Assembly (NCBI GenBank): GCA_965221595.1
Contig: OZ244900.1
Span: forward strand, 372,001-436,000
DNA length: 64,000 bases
DNA from: JAAXGX01 sp965221595
GTDB lineage: Bacteria > Acidobacteriota > Vicinamibacteria > Vicinamibacterales > UBA8438
Direction: 5' to 3'
The notes under the pieces were generated by a model. That model had not been told where the DNA came from and searched no databases. It worked only from the letters and a program-made list of their open reading frames with translations. Both the position numbers and the translations under genes were made by a program. Below, in pieces: positions 42,620 through 51,281 of this stretch. Every line of letters starts with the position of its first letter. The first letter of the stretch is position 1.

Positions 42620-43840
42620 CTACGGTGCAGACTGCCGGGCCGCGATCCGGAATGGCAGCCGCGCGCCGGTGGCGCGGCGCGCACTGGGTCCGCTGCTCTC
42701 GTCGACCTCGAACGGCCGGCCGATGCGGTTGCCGGCCACGTCCTCGAGCGTGGCCGCCGCGACGAGCAGGTGCTCGCCCGGCTGCCACGGCGTGCGCGGC
42801 GTGAAGAGCCAGCGCGTCTCCTCGCGGTCGATGCGGATCTCCCCGGCCAACGCCTGTCCGTCCCCGGCTGCCACCCGTAGCGCGCGTTGCAGCAGGCCAT
42901 AGTCCAGCGGGGCGGGAAAGATAACCGTCAGCGGATTCCGCGTGCCCCCGGTCGGGACCTGCAGGCGCCAATCGGCAGGATCGAGCGCGCGCTCCCGCGG
43001 CGGCCCCACCCGGAACTCGCGGCGGAACGGCGCGGTGAGCGGCTGCCCCTCGGCATCGCGCCAGCCCGCGTCGATCTCCAGCGCGTAGGTCCGACCCACC
43101 GTCAGCGGGCGACCCATCTCCTCGTTCGGCAGGATGCCGCGCTTGACGCGGCCGGGGTCGTACAGAACGGTGAACCGCGTGCGGTCCGCGTTCCAGAGGT
43201 CGACGTCCAGGGGCAGGAACGGATCGGCCAGCGGGCCGCCGTGCTCGTCGACGAGACGGATGTAGGGGCTGCCCGCGCCGAGGCCCATCGGCGCGGAGAA
43301 GACGATGTAGAGACGGAGGTGATTCTCGGGCACCTCCAGCGCGGACGGATAGACCGCAACCACACGCGTCGACGGCGCGCGCTCCGGCGCCGGCACCGCG
43401 ATGGTCGTGCGGATGGGCTGCAGCGGCGCGGCCGCGGAACGCACCGCCGCCGACGGCATGAACGACGGCTCGAAGACGACGTCGTAGCGCTGGCCCGGAA
43501 CGAACGGGAACCGCGGCGTGAAGCGCAGCGCGCCGTCTTGCACGGCGTAGTTCCCGAGCACAGCCGGGAGCCCGCCGGACGTCCCATCGCCGCGGGCTAC
43601 CTGGATGCGCAGGAATGCCTGCCACGCCTCCCGCGGCGGGGCGGCTTGCTCAAGACCCGCGAGGGTCTCGACCGGCAGCCCCTCGACGGCAACGACCAGC
43701 CGCCCGCCCGGCGCGGCGCTCAGTCGAATCCGGGGTTCATCGCCGACAAACTCCGGCTGCTGCCCGCTCGGCTGCGAGCACGCCGGCGCGAGCCCGAGGG
43801 CCGCCGCCAGGACGACGGCGGCCCTCGTCGTGTAACGCAT
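42620..43840 (-). CDS. Ig-like (Big_5/SbsA-type) lipoprotein
   Basis: 406 residues. The N-terminus MRYTTRAAVVLAAALGLAPAC-SQ carries a lipobox with Cys21, so it is probably lipid-anchored. Three Ig-like modules are suggested by PRFPFVPGQRYDVVFEPSFM, STRVVAVYPSALEVPENHLRLYIVFSAPMG (the hallmark of Big_5 domains) and a C-terminal NPLTVIFPAPLDYGLLQRALRV ... TRWLFTPRTPWQPGEHLLVAAATLEDVAGNRIGRPF. The latter ends in the typical D-x-x-G-N-x-I element. Such proteins sit on the cell surface or in the periplasm as binding modules; no catalytic motif. It is 17 bp downstream of the propeller gene at 43858, so co-transcribed. Confidence 0.8.
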   Translation of the reverse strand: MRYTTRAAVVLAAALGLAPACSQPSGQQPEFVGDEPRIRLSAAPGGRLVVAVEGLPVETLAGLEQAAPPREAWQAFLRIQVARGDGTSGGLPAVLGNYAVQDGALRFTPRFPFVPGQRYDVVFEPSFMPSAAVRSAAAPLQPIRTTIAVPAPERAPSTRVVAVYPSALEVPENHLRLYIVFSAPMGLGAGSPYIRLVDEHGGPLADPFLPLDVDLWNADRTRFTVLYDPGRVKRGILPNEEMGRPLTVGRTYALEIDAGWRDAEGQPLTAPFRREFRVGPPRERALDPADWRLQVPTGGTRNPLTVIFPAPLDYGLLQRALRVAAGDGQALAGEIRIDREETRWLFTPRTPWQPGEHLLVAAATLEDVAGNRIGRPFEVDESSGPSARRATGARLPFRIAARQSAP

Positions 43841-43857
43841 CGGACGCGCGGAAGCCC

Positions 43858-45015
43858 TTACGGCAGGGCGGCTGCCTCGAGATCGAACCCGCCACCCGCC
43901 GCCTCGACGAGCAGCATCGCGTGCGACGAATCCAGCAGATCGAGCTGCCGCACGCCCGCCATCGACTCGATGGTCTCAAACGGCACGCCGCCCGTGTCGG
44001 GGACGTGGTCGGTGATGGGCGCCGCCTCGGCGAACGGTTCCGTCGGCACCTTCATCACGCCGCGCTGGTTGTTCGACAGCAGGATGTAGTCCCGCCCGTC
44101 CTTCTCGTAGACGATCATGTCGATCGGACGGTTGCGGTTCCCGAACTCCGCGATCGTCGTCCCCTGGATCTTGCCGCCCGGCTGCAGCGCCGATACCGGG
44201 AACTTGACCAGCGGGGTGCACAGGTAGCTGGCGACGATGGACGGCTCGCCGTCGATCTCGTAGGGCACGAAGGTGAACACCGGCGAGAACGTCTCGAGTT
44301 GTCCGTGGGAGCCGTGGTAGATCTCGACGCTCGTCCCTGCGTTCGCCGTCCGGAACGGGTACGGGATCACGCGCATCTTGGACGCGAACTCCTCGTTCGA
44401 CAGACCCGAGACGAACAGGTTGCCGTCGATGTAGGCCATGTGCGTGATGGTCTGCACCCCCATCAGCCCTGCGGGGTCGACCGCGTCCGGGTAGTTGGGC
44501 ACCGGAATCGAGCGCCCGTCGGCGAGCACCAGCGGCGTGGCGGCCGGCGGCGGATTCGGGACGCCGATCCGGGTGTAGCGGACCTCGTCGAACGCGATCA
44601 CCTCGATGGTGCCCGCGCCGTCGACGCGCAGCAGAACGGGCGTCGCATCGGCACCCAGTCCGCGCATCACCGAAATGTAGGTATTGCGCGTGTGTGGATC
44701 GACCACCATGTCGGTGATGAGCAGGTTGTCGGCGTCGATGCCGAGCAGACCGGCGATTTCGGCGTCGACGGCGGGCACGTCCTGCGTGCCGGGCACGCCA
44801 CCGGCCATCCGCTCGCCCAGCTCCAGCGCGGTGATGGTGACCTCCTGGCCGTCGGCCGCAAAGATGACGCCTGCGGGTCCAAACGCCAGTTTGCCGATGT
44901 GCTTGAACTCCGGCGTCACGCCGGTGGTTGCGTCGGAGCTGGAAGCCGCCAGCGCTCCGGCGGTCGCCAGGCTCGCGGCGACCGCAAGCAGCAGGCCGAT
45001 GCGTGCAGTAGACAT
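43858..45015 (-). CDS. secreted protein of unknown function (propeller-like)
   Basis: 385 residues; AAGGAGATCACAGC precedes the ATG at 45015. Signal peptide MSTARIGLLLAVAASLATAGALA. The mature protein has strand-turn units such as FKHIGKLAFGPAGVIFAAD, NLLITDMVVDPHTRNTYISVMRG, VQTITHMAYIDGNLFVSGLSNEEFASKMRVI and RPIDMIVYEKDGRDYILLSNNQRGVMKV, which suggest a beta-propeller, but I cannot place it in a named family. A Cys (YLCTPLVKF) is single. It is divergent from the NHL protein at 45070 across 54 bp with overlapping -10 elements, and co-directional with the lipoprotein gene 17 bp downstream. A surface sensor or binding protein is possible. Confidence 0.7.
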   Translation of the reverse strand: MSTARIGLLLAVAASLATAGALAASSSDATTGVTPEFKHIGKLAFGPAGVIFAADGQEVTITALELGERMAGGVPGTQDVPAVDAEIAGLLGIDADNLLITDMVVDPHTRNTYISVMRGLGADATPVLLRVDGAGTIEVIAFDEVRYTRIGVPNPPPAATPLVLADGRSIPVPNYPDAVDPAGLMGVQTITHMAYIDGNLFVSGLSNEEFASKMRVIPYPFRTANAGTSVEIYHGSHGQLETFSPVFTFVPYEIDGEPSIVASYLCTPLVKFPVSALQPGGKIQGTTIAEFGNRNRPIDMIVYEKDGRDYILLSNNQRGVMKVPTEPFAEAAPITDHVPDTGGVPFETIESMAGVRQLDLLDSSHAMLLVEAAGGGFDLEAAALP

Positions 45016-45037
45016 GCTGTGATCTCCTTCCTGCCGC

Positions 45038-45045
45038 ATTATAGT
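45038..45045. promoter_or_regulatory. overlapping divergent -10 elements (bidirectional promoter candidate)
   Basis: Minus strand TATAAT (45043-45038) and plus strand TATAGT (45040-45045) overlap in ATTATAGT within the 54-bp gap between divergent genes. This is the only strongly AT-rich spot nearby. Neither -35 is clear. Confidence 0.4.
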
Positions 45046-45069
45046 TGACAGCCGAGGAGGCAACAGTCC

Positions 45070-46710
45070 ATGCGCAACCCGATGCCCGCAACGTTGACCG
45101 CCGCCGTGCTGGCCGCGGCGCTGCTGGCGCTTGCGGCGCCCGCCCGCGCGCAGCTCCAGGACCAGACCCGGCTGGCGCCGACCAACGACCTGCCCAATCC
45201 CTATGCGCGCGTGCACCCTTGGGGCGATCTCCCGAATCCGTACGTCCCGGGCGCCTACGACGAGCGGGCCTCGTTCATCGGCGCCGACGAGGGACCCGAC
45301 GGCAACATCTACCTGCTGAGCCGCTGCCTGCAGAACTCCTGCACCGGGCGCAGCGAGCCGGCGCTGCTGAAGCTCGACCCGTCCGGCCGCCTGCTCCTGA
45401 GCTGGGGCTCGGGGATGTTCGACTTCCCGCACGGCCTCGACCTCGACGACGAAGGCAACGTCTGGGTGGCCGACCAGCGCGGGCACCGGGTGGTGAAGTT
45501 CGATTCCGACGGCAACCACCTCCTGACCATCGGCGAGCGGGGCAACCCGGGCGATCCGCCGCTGCTCAACGAGCCGACCGACGTCATCGTCACCCCGGCC
45601 GGCGACATCTTCATCACCGAAGGACACAGTTTCGCGCCGGGCGCCAACCGCGTCACCCGCTGGGCGGCCGACGGCACGTTCGTGATGTCGTGGGGGGGCA
45701 CCGGCTCCGGACCCGGCGAATTCAACGTGCCGCACACGATTGCGCTCGACTCCCGGGGCCGCCTGTTCGTCGGCGATCGGGCGAACAACCGGATCCAGAT
45801 CTTCGACCAGGAAGGGACGCTGCTCGACATCTGGTATCAGTTCGGGCGTCCCAGCGGCATCGCCATCGGCGCCGACGATCGCATTTATGTGGCCGACTCC
45901 GAGTCCTACGGCACCGACAACCCGGGCTGGAAGAAGGGCATCCGGGTGGGCAGCGCGCGCGACGGGTCGGTCCAGTACCTCATCGAGGACCTGGAGCCAA
46001 CGGCCATCGAGCACAGCGGCGCCGAGGGCGTGGGCGTCGACTCGGCCGGCAACGTCTACGGCGCGGTCGTGCGCCGCCGGATGCTCGAGCGGCACGTGCC
46101 GAACGGTGACTCCACCGCGCTCCCGGGCGCGGCCGCGCCCGCGCACGTGGGGCACGTGGCCTACGGCTTCCCCGGAGCGCCGGGGGGACGCAGTCTGGCC
46201 GCCACCGCCGCGGCCGAGATCGGCACGCTGACGCTCCATGCCAACTTCGCGGCCGGCGACCTGAGCGACTTCGGCGCGATGCGGCGACACGCCCGGCACG
46301 TGCTGCACCTGCTGCAGCCGGCCGAGGGCGCGTCCGGCCCTGGCCTCGGGTTCGGCGTGATACCCGCCGTCGAGGCGCTGGTCAGCCACCTGGAGCGCGC
46401 GGCCGGCGCCGCGGGTGCCTCGGCCAGCCTGCAGACGCACGCCGGGCACGTCGCCCGGATCGCAGCCGGCATGCTCGCCCATGCGCACCAGGCCGCCGAT
46501 ATCGCCGGACAGCTCGCCGAAGCCGTGTCCATCCGCCGCGCGGCGCCCCTCGTGGGCCGTCTGCGCGCCCTGGTGTACCAGATCGCGGAAGGCTTCGACG
46601 TCGACGGGGACGGGCAACTGGCGCTGGACGGCGAGGCCGGCATGCAGCAGCTCGAGGCGCACCTCTACCTGCTGCTGGAAGGCGAGGCGCTCCCCCGCGA
46701 GCTGCGCTAG
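45070..46710 (+). CDS. NHL-propeller (amidating-lyase-like) fused to a His-rich helical domain
   Basis: 546 residues; CCGAGGAGGCAACAGTCC precedes the ATG at 45070. Signal peptide to about residue 28. Residues ~65-345 form a six-bladed NHL propeller of the peptidyl-alpha-hydroxyglycine amidating-lyase group: FPHGLDLDDEGNVWVADQRG, LNEPTDVIVTPAGDIFITEG, FNVPHTIALDSRGRLFVGDR, RPSGIAIGADDRIYVADSE, GAEGVGVDSAGNVYGAVV. After a linker, residues ~357-540 are helical and rich in His (H359, H362, H390, H407, H410, H413, H440, H457, H460, H471, H473, H531), often spaced HxxH (HVGH, HARH, HAGH), and end with an EF-hand-like DVDGDGQLALDGE (510-522). The second domain has no name I can give. Metal or haem binding is an inference from the His spacing. 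Confidence 0.82.
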   Translation: MRNPMPATLTAAVLAAALLALAAPARAQLQDQTRLAPTNDLPNPYARVHPWGDLPNPYVPGAYDERASFIGADEGPDGNIYLLSRCLQNSCTGRSEPALLKLDPSGRLLLSWGSGMFDFPHGLDLDDEGNVWVADQRGHRVVKFDSDGNHLLTIGERGNPGDPPLLNEPTDVIVTPAGDIFITEGHSFAPGANRVTRWAADGTFVMSWGGTGSGPGEFNVPHTIALDSRGRLFVGDRANNRIQIFDQEGTLLDIWYQFGRPSGIAIGADDRIYVADSESYGTDNPGWKKGIRVGSARDGSVQYLIEDLEPTAIEHSGAEGVGVDSAGNVYGAVVRRRMLERHVPNGDSTALPGAAAPAHVGHVAYGFPGAPGGRSLAATAAAEIGTLTLHANFAAGDLSDFGAMRRHARHVLHLLQPAEGASGPGLGFGVIPAVEALVSHLERAAGAAGASASLQTHAGHVARIAAGMLAHAHQAADIAGQLAEAVSIRRAAPLVGRLRALVYQIAEGFDVDGDGQLALDGEAGMQQLEAHLYLLLEGEALPRELR

Positions 46711-46713
46711 CTT

Positions 46714-46833
46714 CAGACGGGGCTGCGCCCCGAATCCCCGGCGCATGCTGGCGGGAACCCCTGCGCCCTGCGCCGTTCCCGCCGAGGTGCACCGTGCGCC
46801 TTGCGGAGTCTGCGTGGTTCTGCAGCGGAGACT
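46714..46833. repeat. dispersed intergenic hairpin repeat, copy A
   Basis: Begins with the hairpin CGGGGC-TGC-GCCCCG just past the stop at 46710. By eye it aligns over about 115 bp, roughly 85 percent identical, with the reverse complement of 63637-63757, including ACCCCTGCGCCC and CCTTGCG(A/G)AGTCTGCG. Probably a terminator-bearing repeat. It covers most of the gap to the quinoprotein at 46874. Confidence 0.6.
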
Positions 46834-46873
46834 TCTGGTGGGGCGTTGGCGATCGCCGATTGGGAGGAGCACG

Positions 46874-49018
46874 ATGACGCGACACCGCACGATCGGCCGC
46901 GTGTTGGCCGCGATGGCCTGCCTGCTGGGTGCCGTCGCCCCCGCCGCGGGGCAGCTTCCGGGGGTCGAGAACGGCGAGTGGCGCTACCTGGGCGGCGACG
47001 CCGGCCACACCCGCTCCAACCCCTGGCTTACGCAGATCGACGCCGGCAACTTCGCCCAACTCGAGGTGGCCTGGATCTGGCGCGCCGACAACTTCGGATC
47101 CAACGTCGAGTACACGATGCGGTCCACGCCGGTGTACGTCGAGGGCGTGCTCTACACGGTTGCCGGCCAGCGGCGGCAGGTCGTGGCCATCGACGCCGCC
47201 ACGGGCGAGACGCTCTGGATCTTCCGCGAGCCGGAGACGATGCGCTACCTCCGATCGCCGCGCGCCGACTTCGGCAAGGGCGTCGCCTACGCCGAGGTCG
47301 ACGGCCGGGGCGTCGTCTTCGTCACCTCGCCCGCCTTCTTCCTGTGGGCGCTGGACGCCGAGACCGGGCGGCCGCTCGAGGGTTGGGGCGAGCCGGTCGG
47401 CATCGACAGCTTCTCGCCGAGCGGGGTGGTCGACCTCATTCCGCCCCTGGTGGCCGACTGGGGGCCGTGGCTGGCCTGGGATGGCCCGTACGATCCGGAT
47501 CACGGCATTCCCAGGCAACTGGGGATGGTCACCGCGTCGTCGCCCCCGATCGTCGTCAACGGGGTGGTGGTGGTGCTCGTGGGTCACGAGCCGAGCTACG
47601 ACCAGACCCGCATCGAGAACGTGCCGGGGGACATCCTCGGTGTCGACGCCCGCACGGGCGCGGTGCTCTGGAAGTTCCACATGATCCCCCGCCCCGGCGA
47701 GTACGGCCACGAGACGTGGGAGAACGACGCCTGGCGCTGGTCGGGCGACATGTCCACCTGGGCGCCCGCCGCGGCCGACCCGGCGCTCGGCCTCGTCTAC
47801 CTGGTGACCAACGCCTCGACCGTGCAGTCCTACACGGGCCATCGGCCGGGCTACAACCTGTTCGGCGGGAGCGTCCTGGCGCTCGACGCGGCGACCGGCG
47901 AGCGACGCTGGCACTATCAGATCCACCGCAGCGACCAGTGGAACTACGACCTGCCGGTCGCTCCCATCCTGTTGGACCTGACGGTCGACGGCGAGCGGGT
48001 GCCGGCCCTCGTCCAGAACACCAAGCAGGGGCTGATCTTCGCGTTCGACCGCGCCACCGGTGAGCCGCTCTGGCCCATCGAGGACCGCGCGGTGATGCAG
48101 ACCCAGGTGCCGGGCAACTACACCGCGCCCACGCAGCCCTATCCGACCTGGCCCGAGCCGCTCGACCCCATCGCGGTCGACGGGCTGACCGCGGAGTACG
48201 TGCTCGACTTCACGGCGGCGCTGAAGCGCGAGGCGCTCGACATCCTGAGCGAGTTCCGCCTCGGGGGCCTGTACGTGCCGCCGCTGCCGTATCCGCACGA
48301 CAACGACTACCGCAACGTCATCGGCTGCATGGGCGGGCTCAACATCTACAAGCCGCCGGTGGCCGACCCGACGACCGGCATCATGTACGCACCCCACAGC
48401 CGGGTGTGCAGCGCCCCGCGCTTCATGGTGCCCACGAACGGCGTCGACGAGGAGCGCGGGCTGCCCGGCCAGTCGGCCGAGGCCTGGCGGGGCCGGGAGC
48501 GGCACACGCCTACCACCGGCACGACCGTGGCCGCCTGGGCGCCGGGCGGGCCCGCCGAGTTCCCCGCCACAATCGACGGGCTGCCCGTGTACCGGCCGCT
48601 CTTCCAGGCGCTGGCCGCCTACGACATGAACACCGGCGAACGGCTGTGGGACGTCCCGATCGGCGAGACGCCCGAACGCTTCCGGAACCACCCGCGCCTG
48701 GCCGGCCTCGACCTCCCGAACCTGGGCGGCTCCGGACATTCCATACAGATGGTCGTGGGCGACCTGCTGGTGCAGACCACCGAGGACCTGCGGGGCGAGG
48801 CGGAGCTCGGCGACAACGGCCTGCCGCTGCTGCGCGCCCGCGACAAGCGGACCGGCGAGGTCGTGGCCAGCGTCGAGGTCCCGATCCCGGGCCAGTACGG
48901 CATGCTGACCTACCTCGACGACGGCGTGCAGTACATCCTCATGCAGGCCGGCAGCGCCCGCCGCCGGCAACCCGGCGCGCTCGTGGCGCTGCGACTGCCG
49001 GAGGGTGCGATCCGGTAG
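46874..49018 (+). CDS. PQQ-dehydrogenase-like quinoprotein with altered active site
   Basis: 714 residues; GGGAGGAGCACG precedes the ATG at 46874. Signal peptide ends APAAGQ. Propeller blades: GEWRYLGGDAGHTRSNPWLTQI, AIDAATGETLWIFREPE, GVDARTGAVLWKFHMI, LALDAATGERRWHYQIH, FAFDRATGEPLWPIEDRA, AYDMNTGERLWDVPIGE. The active-site stretch reads HRSDQWNYDLPVAPILLD: where neighbours have W-D-x-D, this has W-N-Y-D, so the residue aligned with the catalytic Asp is Asn. It may be a non-dehydrogenase binder, or use the second Asp. Extra cysteines (IGCMGG, SRVCSAP) suggest a disulfide. The last 73 bp are repeated at 50785-50857, see there. No CxxCH motif. Confidence 0.85.
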   Translation: MTRHRTIGRVLAAMACLLGAVAPAAGQLPGVENGEWRYLGGDAGHTRSNPWLTQIDAGNFAQLEVAWIWRADNFGSNVEYTMRSTPVYVEGVLYTVAGQRRQVVAIDAATGETLWIFREPETMRYLRSPRADFGKGVAYAEVDGRGVVFVTSPAFFLWALDAETGRPLEGWGEPVGIDSFSPSGVVDLIPPLVADWGPWLAWDGPYDPDHGIPRQLGMVTASSPPIVVNGVVVVLVGHEPSYDQTRIENVPGDILGVDARTGAVLWKFHMIPRPGEYGHETWENDAWRWSGDMSTWAPAAADPALGLVYLVTNASTVQSYTGHRPGYNLFGGSVLALDAATGERRWHYQIHRSDQWNYDLPVAPILLDLTVDGERVPALVQNTKQGLIFAFDRATGEPLWPIEDRAVMQTQVPGNYTAPTQPYPTWPEPLDPIAVDGLTAEYVLDFTAALKREALDILSEFRLGGLYVPPLPYPHDNDYRNVIGCMGGLNIYKPPVADPTTGIMYAPHSRVCSAPRFMVPTNGVDEERGLPGQSAEAWRGRERHTPTTGTTVAAWAPGGPAEFPATIDGLPVYRPLFQALAAYDMNTGERLWDVPIGETPERFRNHPRLAGLDLPNLGGSGHSIQMVVGDLLVQTTEDLRGEAELGDNGLPLLRARDKRTGEVVASVEVPIPGQYGMLTYLDDGVQYILMQAGSARRRQPGALVALRLPEGAIR

Positions 49019-49362
49019 GGACGCGGCTCGTTCTCGCAGCCGCCGCGGCGTAGCCCGTGTCCACGGGAGTCCGCCCCAAGGCGTGGCGGAGATGCCACCG
49101 CGTCGATGCCGGGCTCGAACGTCGCTGAAGGCAGCGTCGGCGACGTCCCGGTGTATGCAAGGCTCAGCGCCACGTCGCTATCCTGTGCCACCGCTGTGAA
49201 TCGTCGTGTAGAATCCGCGACGTCTTGTCGCGCCGATTTCAATCGATCGGATCGCTATTGGCACACGGAGGCTCTAGCTAGTGTCTCTACCAACCCCAAC
49301 GCCCGTTGTGAATTTTCCGGGCTAGGCCCGGCACAACGAGAAGTATTTCAGGGGGTACCGCC
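49019..49362. other. intergenic start of a less GC-rich segment
   Basis: 344 bp between the quinoprotein and the HNH gene. No gene is recognisable. Near its end the inverted repeat CCGGGC-TAG-GCCCGG (49317-49331) overlaps GCTAGGCCCGGC, which recurs just past the HNH gene. AT content rises visibly toward the HNH gene. Confidence 0.5.
49321..49332. repeat. 12-bp direct repeat, left copy
   Basis: GCTAGGCCCGGC here and at 50289-50300 bracket the HNH gene; a variant GCTAGGCGCCCGGC lies at 50389-50402. It may be a target-site duplication or a recombination site. Confidence 0.4.
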
Positions 49363-50289
49363 ATGACGAATACCGACCGAGACACCGTGATGCGGATGGC
49401 GGCTTTCGAGCATGTCAGAAGGCTGAGCGAAGTGTACGACCATCTGACCGCTGAAGAACTGAAACCGGGTTTCGTTTTCGAGGGCGAGCGCATCCCGCTC
49501 GTCAATCCTCAGCGGGGCATCTTCAAGCCCCGACAGATGCGGTATCTGCTCGCCATCAAGACCGTCTTTCCGCGCCCAGGCGCGCGAGTCTGGTACGACG
49601 ATCAGCGGGACGTGCACCGCCAGATCTTCGAGGGCGACGAGATGGTCGACTACGCCTTCATGGGACAGGATCCGGACGCGGCCGACAATAGATGGCTGCG
49701 CGAGGCGTTCGAGAACGGGATACCGGTAATTTATTTCCTTGGTATCGCACCGGGCCGCTATCAGGCCATGCTTCCGGCATTCATATCGGGATGGGACGCC
49801 AAAGCCTTGAAGGCACGGGTTGCCTTCGGTGTGCCTGAACAGGATGCGCTGATCCCGCCGGAGAACGCTCTCGAACGGCGATATGCGTTGCGCGCGGTAA
49901 AGCAGCGGCTTCATCAGGCATCGTTCCGCGAGGCTGTCATCACAGCCTACGATGGCCGGTGCGCCTTGTCCGGCTTGCCTGAACAGCGTCTGCTCGACGC
50001 CGCGCATATCATTTCCGACAAGAACGAAAGGTTGGGCCAGCCGGTTGTCCCGAACGGCCTGCCCCTCTCCAAGATCCATCATGCCGCCTTTGACGCCCAT
50101 CTGATCGGCGTCGATCCCGACTATCGGCTGCATGTTTCGAGTCGGCTGCTCGACCAGAACGACGGCCCGATGCTTGAAGCGCTCAAGCAGCTGAATGGCG
50201 AATCTCTCCATTTGCCGCACCGCGTCAAGGACCGGCCGGACCGCGACCGGCTTGCGTTTCGGTTCGAGCGGTTCAAGGCGGTGGCTTAG
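49363..50289 (+). CDS. HNH endonuclease, restriction-type
   Basis: 308 residues; CAGGGGGTACCGCC precedes the ATG at 49363. The N-terminal half (MAAFEHVRRLSEVYDHLTAEEL, GIFKPRQMRYLLAIKTVFPRPGARVWYDDQ, DNRWLREAFENGIPVIYFLGIAPGRYQAM) is a DNA-recognition-like domain seen in HNH restriction enzymes. The C-terminus is an HNH_2 nuclease: YDGRCALSGLPEQRLLDAAHIISD (Cys200, His215), VPNGLPLSKIHHAAFDAHLIGVDPDYRLHV (Asn231, His239/His240). All catalytic positions are present. No methyltransferase partner is nearby, so it may be a modification-dependent nuclease or a solitary defence or repair enzyme. Codon use and base content differ from neighbours, and direct repeats bracket it, pointing to horizontal acquisition. 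Confidence 0.9.
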   Translation: MTNTDRDTVMRMAAFEHVRRLSEVYDHLTAEELKPGFVFEGERIPLVNPQRGIFKPRQMRYLLAIKTVFPRPGARVWYDDQRDVHRQIFEGDEMVDYAFMGQDPDAADNRWLREAFENGIPVIYFLGIAPGRYQAMLPAFISGWDAKALKARVAFGVPEQDALIPPENALERRYALRAVKQRLHQASFREAVITAYDGRCALSGLPEQRLLDAAHIISDKNERLGQPVVPNGLPLSKIHHAAFDAHLIGVDPDYRLHVSSRLLDQNDGPMLEALKQLNGESLHLPHRVKDRPDRDRLAFRFERFKAVA

Positions 50290-50300
50290 CTAGGCCCGGC
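50289..50300. repeat. 12-bp direct repeat, right copy
   Basis: Same GCTAGGCCCGGC as 49321-49332. Its first base is the last base of the HNH stop codon (TAG). Confidence 0.4.
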
Positions 50301-50784
50301 GCACGGCGCCGCCACGGTCGAGGTGAGGCGGCTGAGCGCGCGTTCGCCGGTTCTGGAACACGTTGACGGCGCAGTAGCACGGGCTAGGGCTAGGCGCCCG
50401 GCTCGGACTCCTGGAGGCTTCTGGCGCAGGCTCCGTGGGCGGCGGCCCTGATCGGCTGCGTGAACGCGCCGGGATCGGCGACGGTCCTGATCTCGGTCAA
50501 GTCGATCCGATCGGCGTCGAGGTGTTCCTTCGGCAGCCGACAGTACGAGTCACGCAAGGCCGAAAACCGAACTCGTCTTGTATTGTGCGTCCGTTCGGCT
50601 GATGTATGGACCGATGTGCCCGAATTCATCAAGGTAGACGAAGTACGTTGTCACCAGAGACTTCAGAAACACAAAAGCCCGCGCCGGAGCGCGGGCCTCG
50701 GAAGGAGGGCAACACGTGCTTGCGCCTCACCAGGACAATACATCGGGGAGCCAGCGACAGTAAAGGCAACGCGACATCGTCTAC

Positions 50785-50857
50785 GGCCGGCAGCGCACGC
50801 CGCCGGCAACCCGGCACGCTCGTGGTGCTGCGACTGCCGGACGACGCGATTCGGTGA
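50785..50857 (+). pseudogene. relic 3' end of a quinoprotein gene
   Basis: Encodes AGSARRRQPGTLVVLRLPDD plus AIR and a stop, matching AGSARRRQPGALVALRLPEG plus AIR at the end of the gene at 46874-49018. The 73-bp segments align without gaps with about nine mismatches (around 88 percent), most of them conservative at protein level, so the copy once encoded a functional paralogue. Similarity begins abruptly at GGCCGGCAGC, and nothing upstream matches the dehydrogenase body. Confidence 0.7.
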
Positions 50858-50863
50858 GGGGCT

Positions 50864-51103
50864 TCAGTCCTGTGTTCCCGAGTTGTGGGCGACGGCCTCT
50901 ATCGTCAAGTTGCAGATTCGTGCTGCCCAGCAGTCGAGCCCGTCGGGCGGCCCCGTGAGCGCCACGCAGGGCGTGCTGCCGGCGAGGTCGGATGCGGGCC
51001 GTTTGTCGACTGTCACGTTCCATAGGCCCCTGTCGGCGGGCAGCCGCCACGTGATCGCAATCGGCACCTGAAAGCCCGGATTGCCGCGCCCCGATATAGT
51101 CAA
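50864..51103 (-). pseudogene. possible decayed secreted-protein fragment
   Basis: The minus frame reads QYSLTISGRGNPGFQVPIAI then TWRLPADRGLWNVTVDKRP, SDLAGSTPCVALTGPPDGL and DCWAARICNLTIEAVAH, with strand-like and cysteine-containing content rather than the Arg/Ala-rich noise seen elsewhere. No ATG, RBS or signal is found; the frame start used is a TTG at 51103. Could be the 3' part of a lost gene. Low certainty. Confidence 0.3.
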
Positions 51104-51281
51104 AGAGTACTGCTTCGCAACCCGGCAACATCTGCTCCGCGGCGTTATCGGCGCCCGGCGTCGAGGTCCTGATCACGAGGGTGGCGCATGCCGGTCTTCG
51201 CGTCGGGCGCGCCCGCGGTCGACGCGACCGCACCGTCGTGCGGAGCCCGGAAGAGCTGCTGCAGCGCTCGATGGTCCGCGT

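Larger units (their letters stand above)
50290..51281. other. gene-poor segment with decayed fragments
   Basis: 992 bp without an intact gene. It holds the right-hand direct repeat and its variant (50389), a relic quinoprotein 3' end (50785-50857), and a possible minus-strand protein fragment (50864-51103). A minus-strand frame at 50390-50632 has partly protein-like content (RDSYCRLPKEHLDADRIDLTE) that I cannot identify. The segment looks like scar tissue of insertions and deletions. Confidence 0.5.

Noticed and set aside
43858..46890. 1010-codon minus-strand frame running across two genes
   Set aside because: Its C-terminal part is the real gene at 43858-45015; the upstream extension lies opposite the NHL protein at 45070 and is low-information text.
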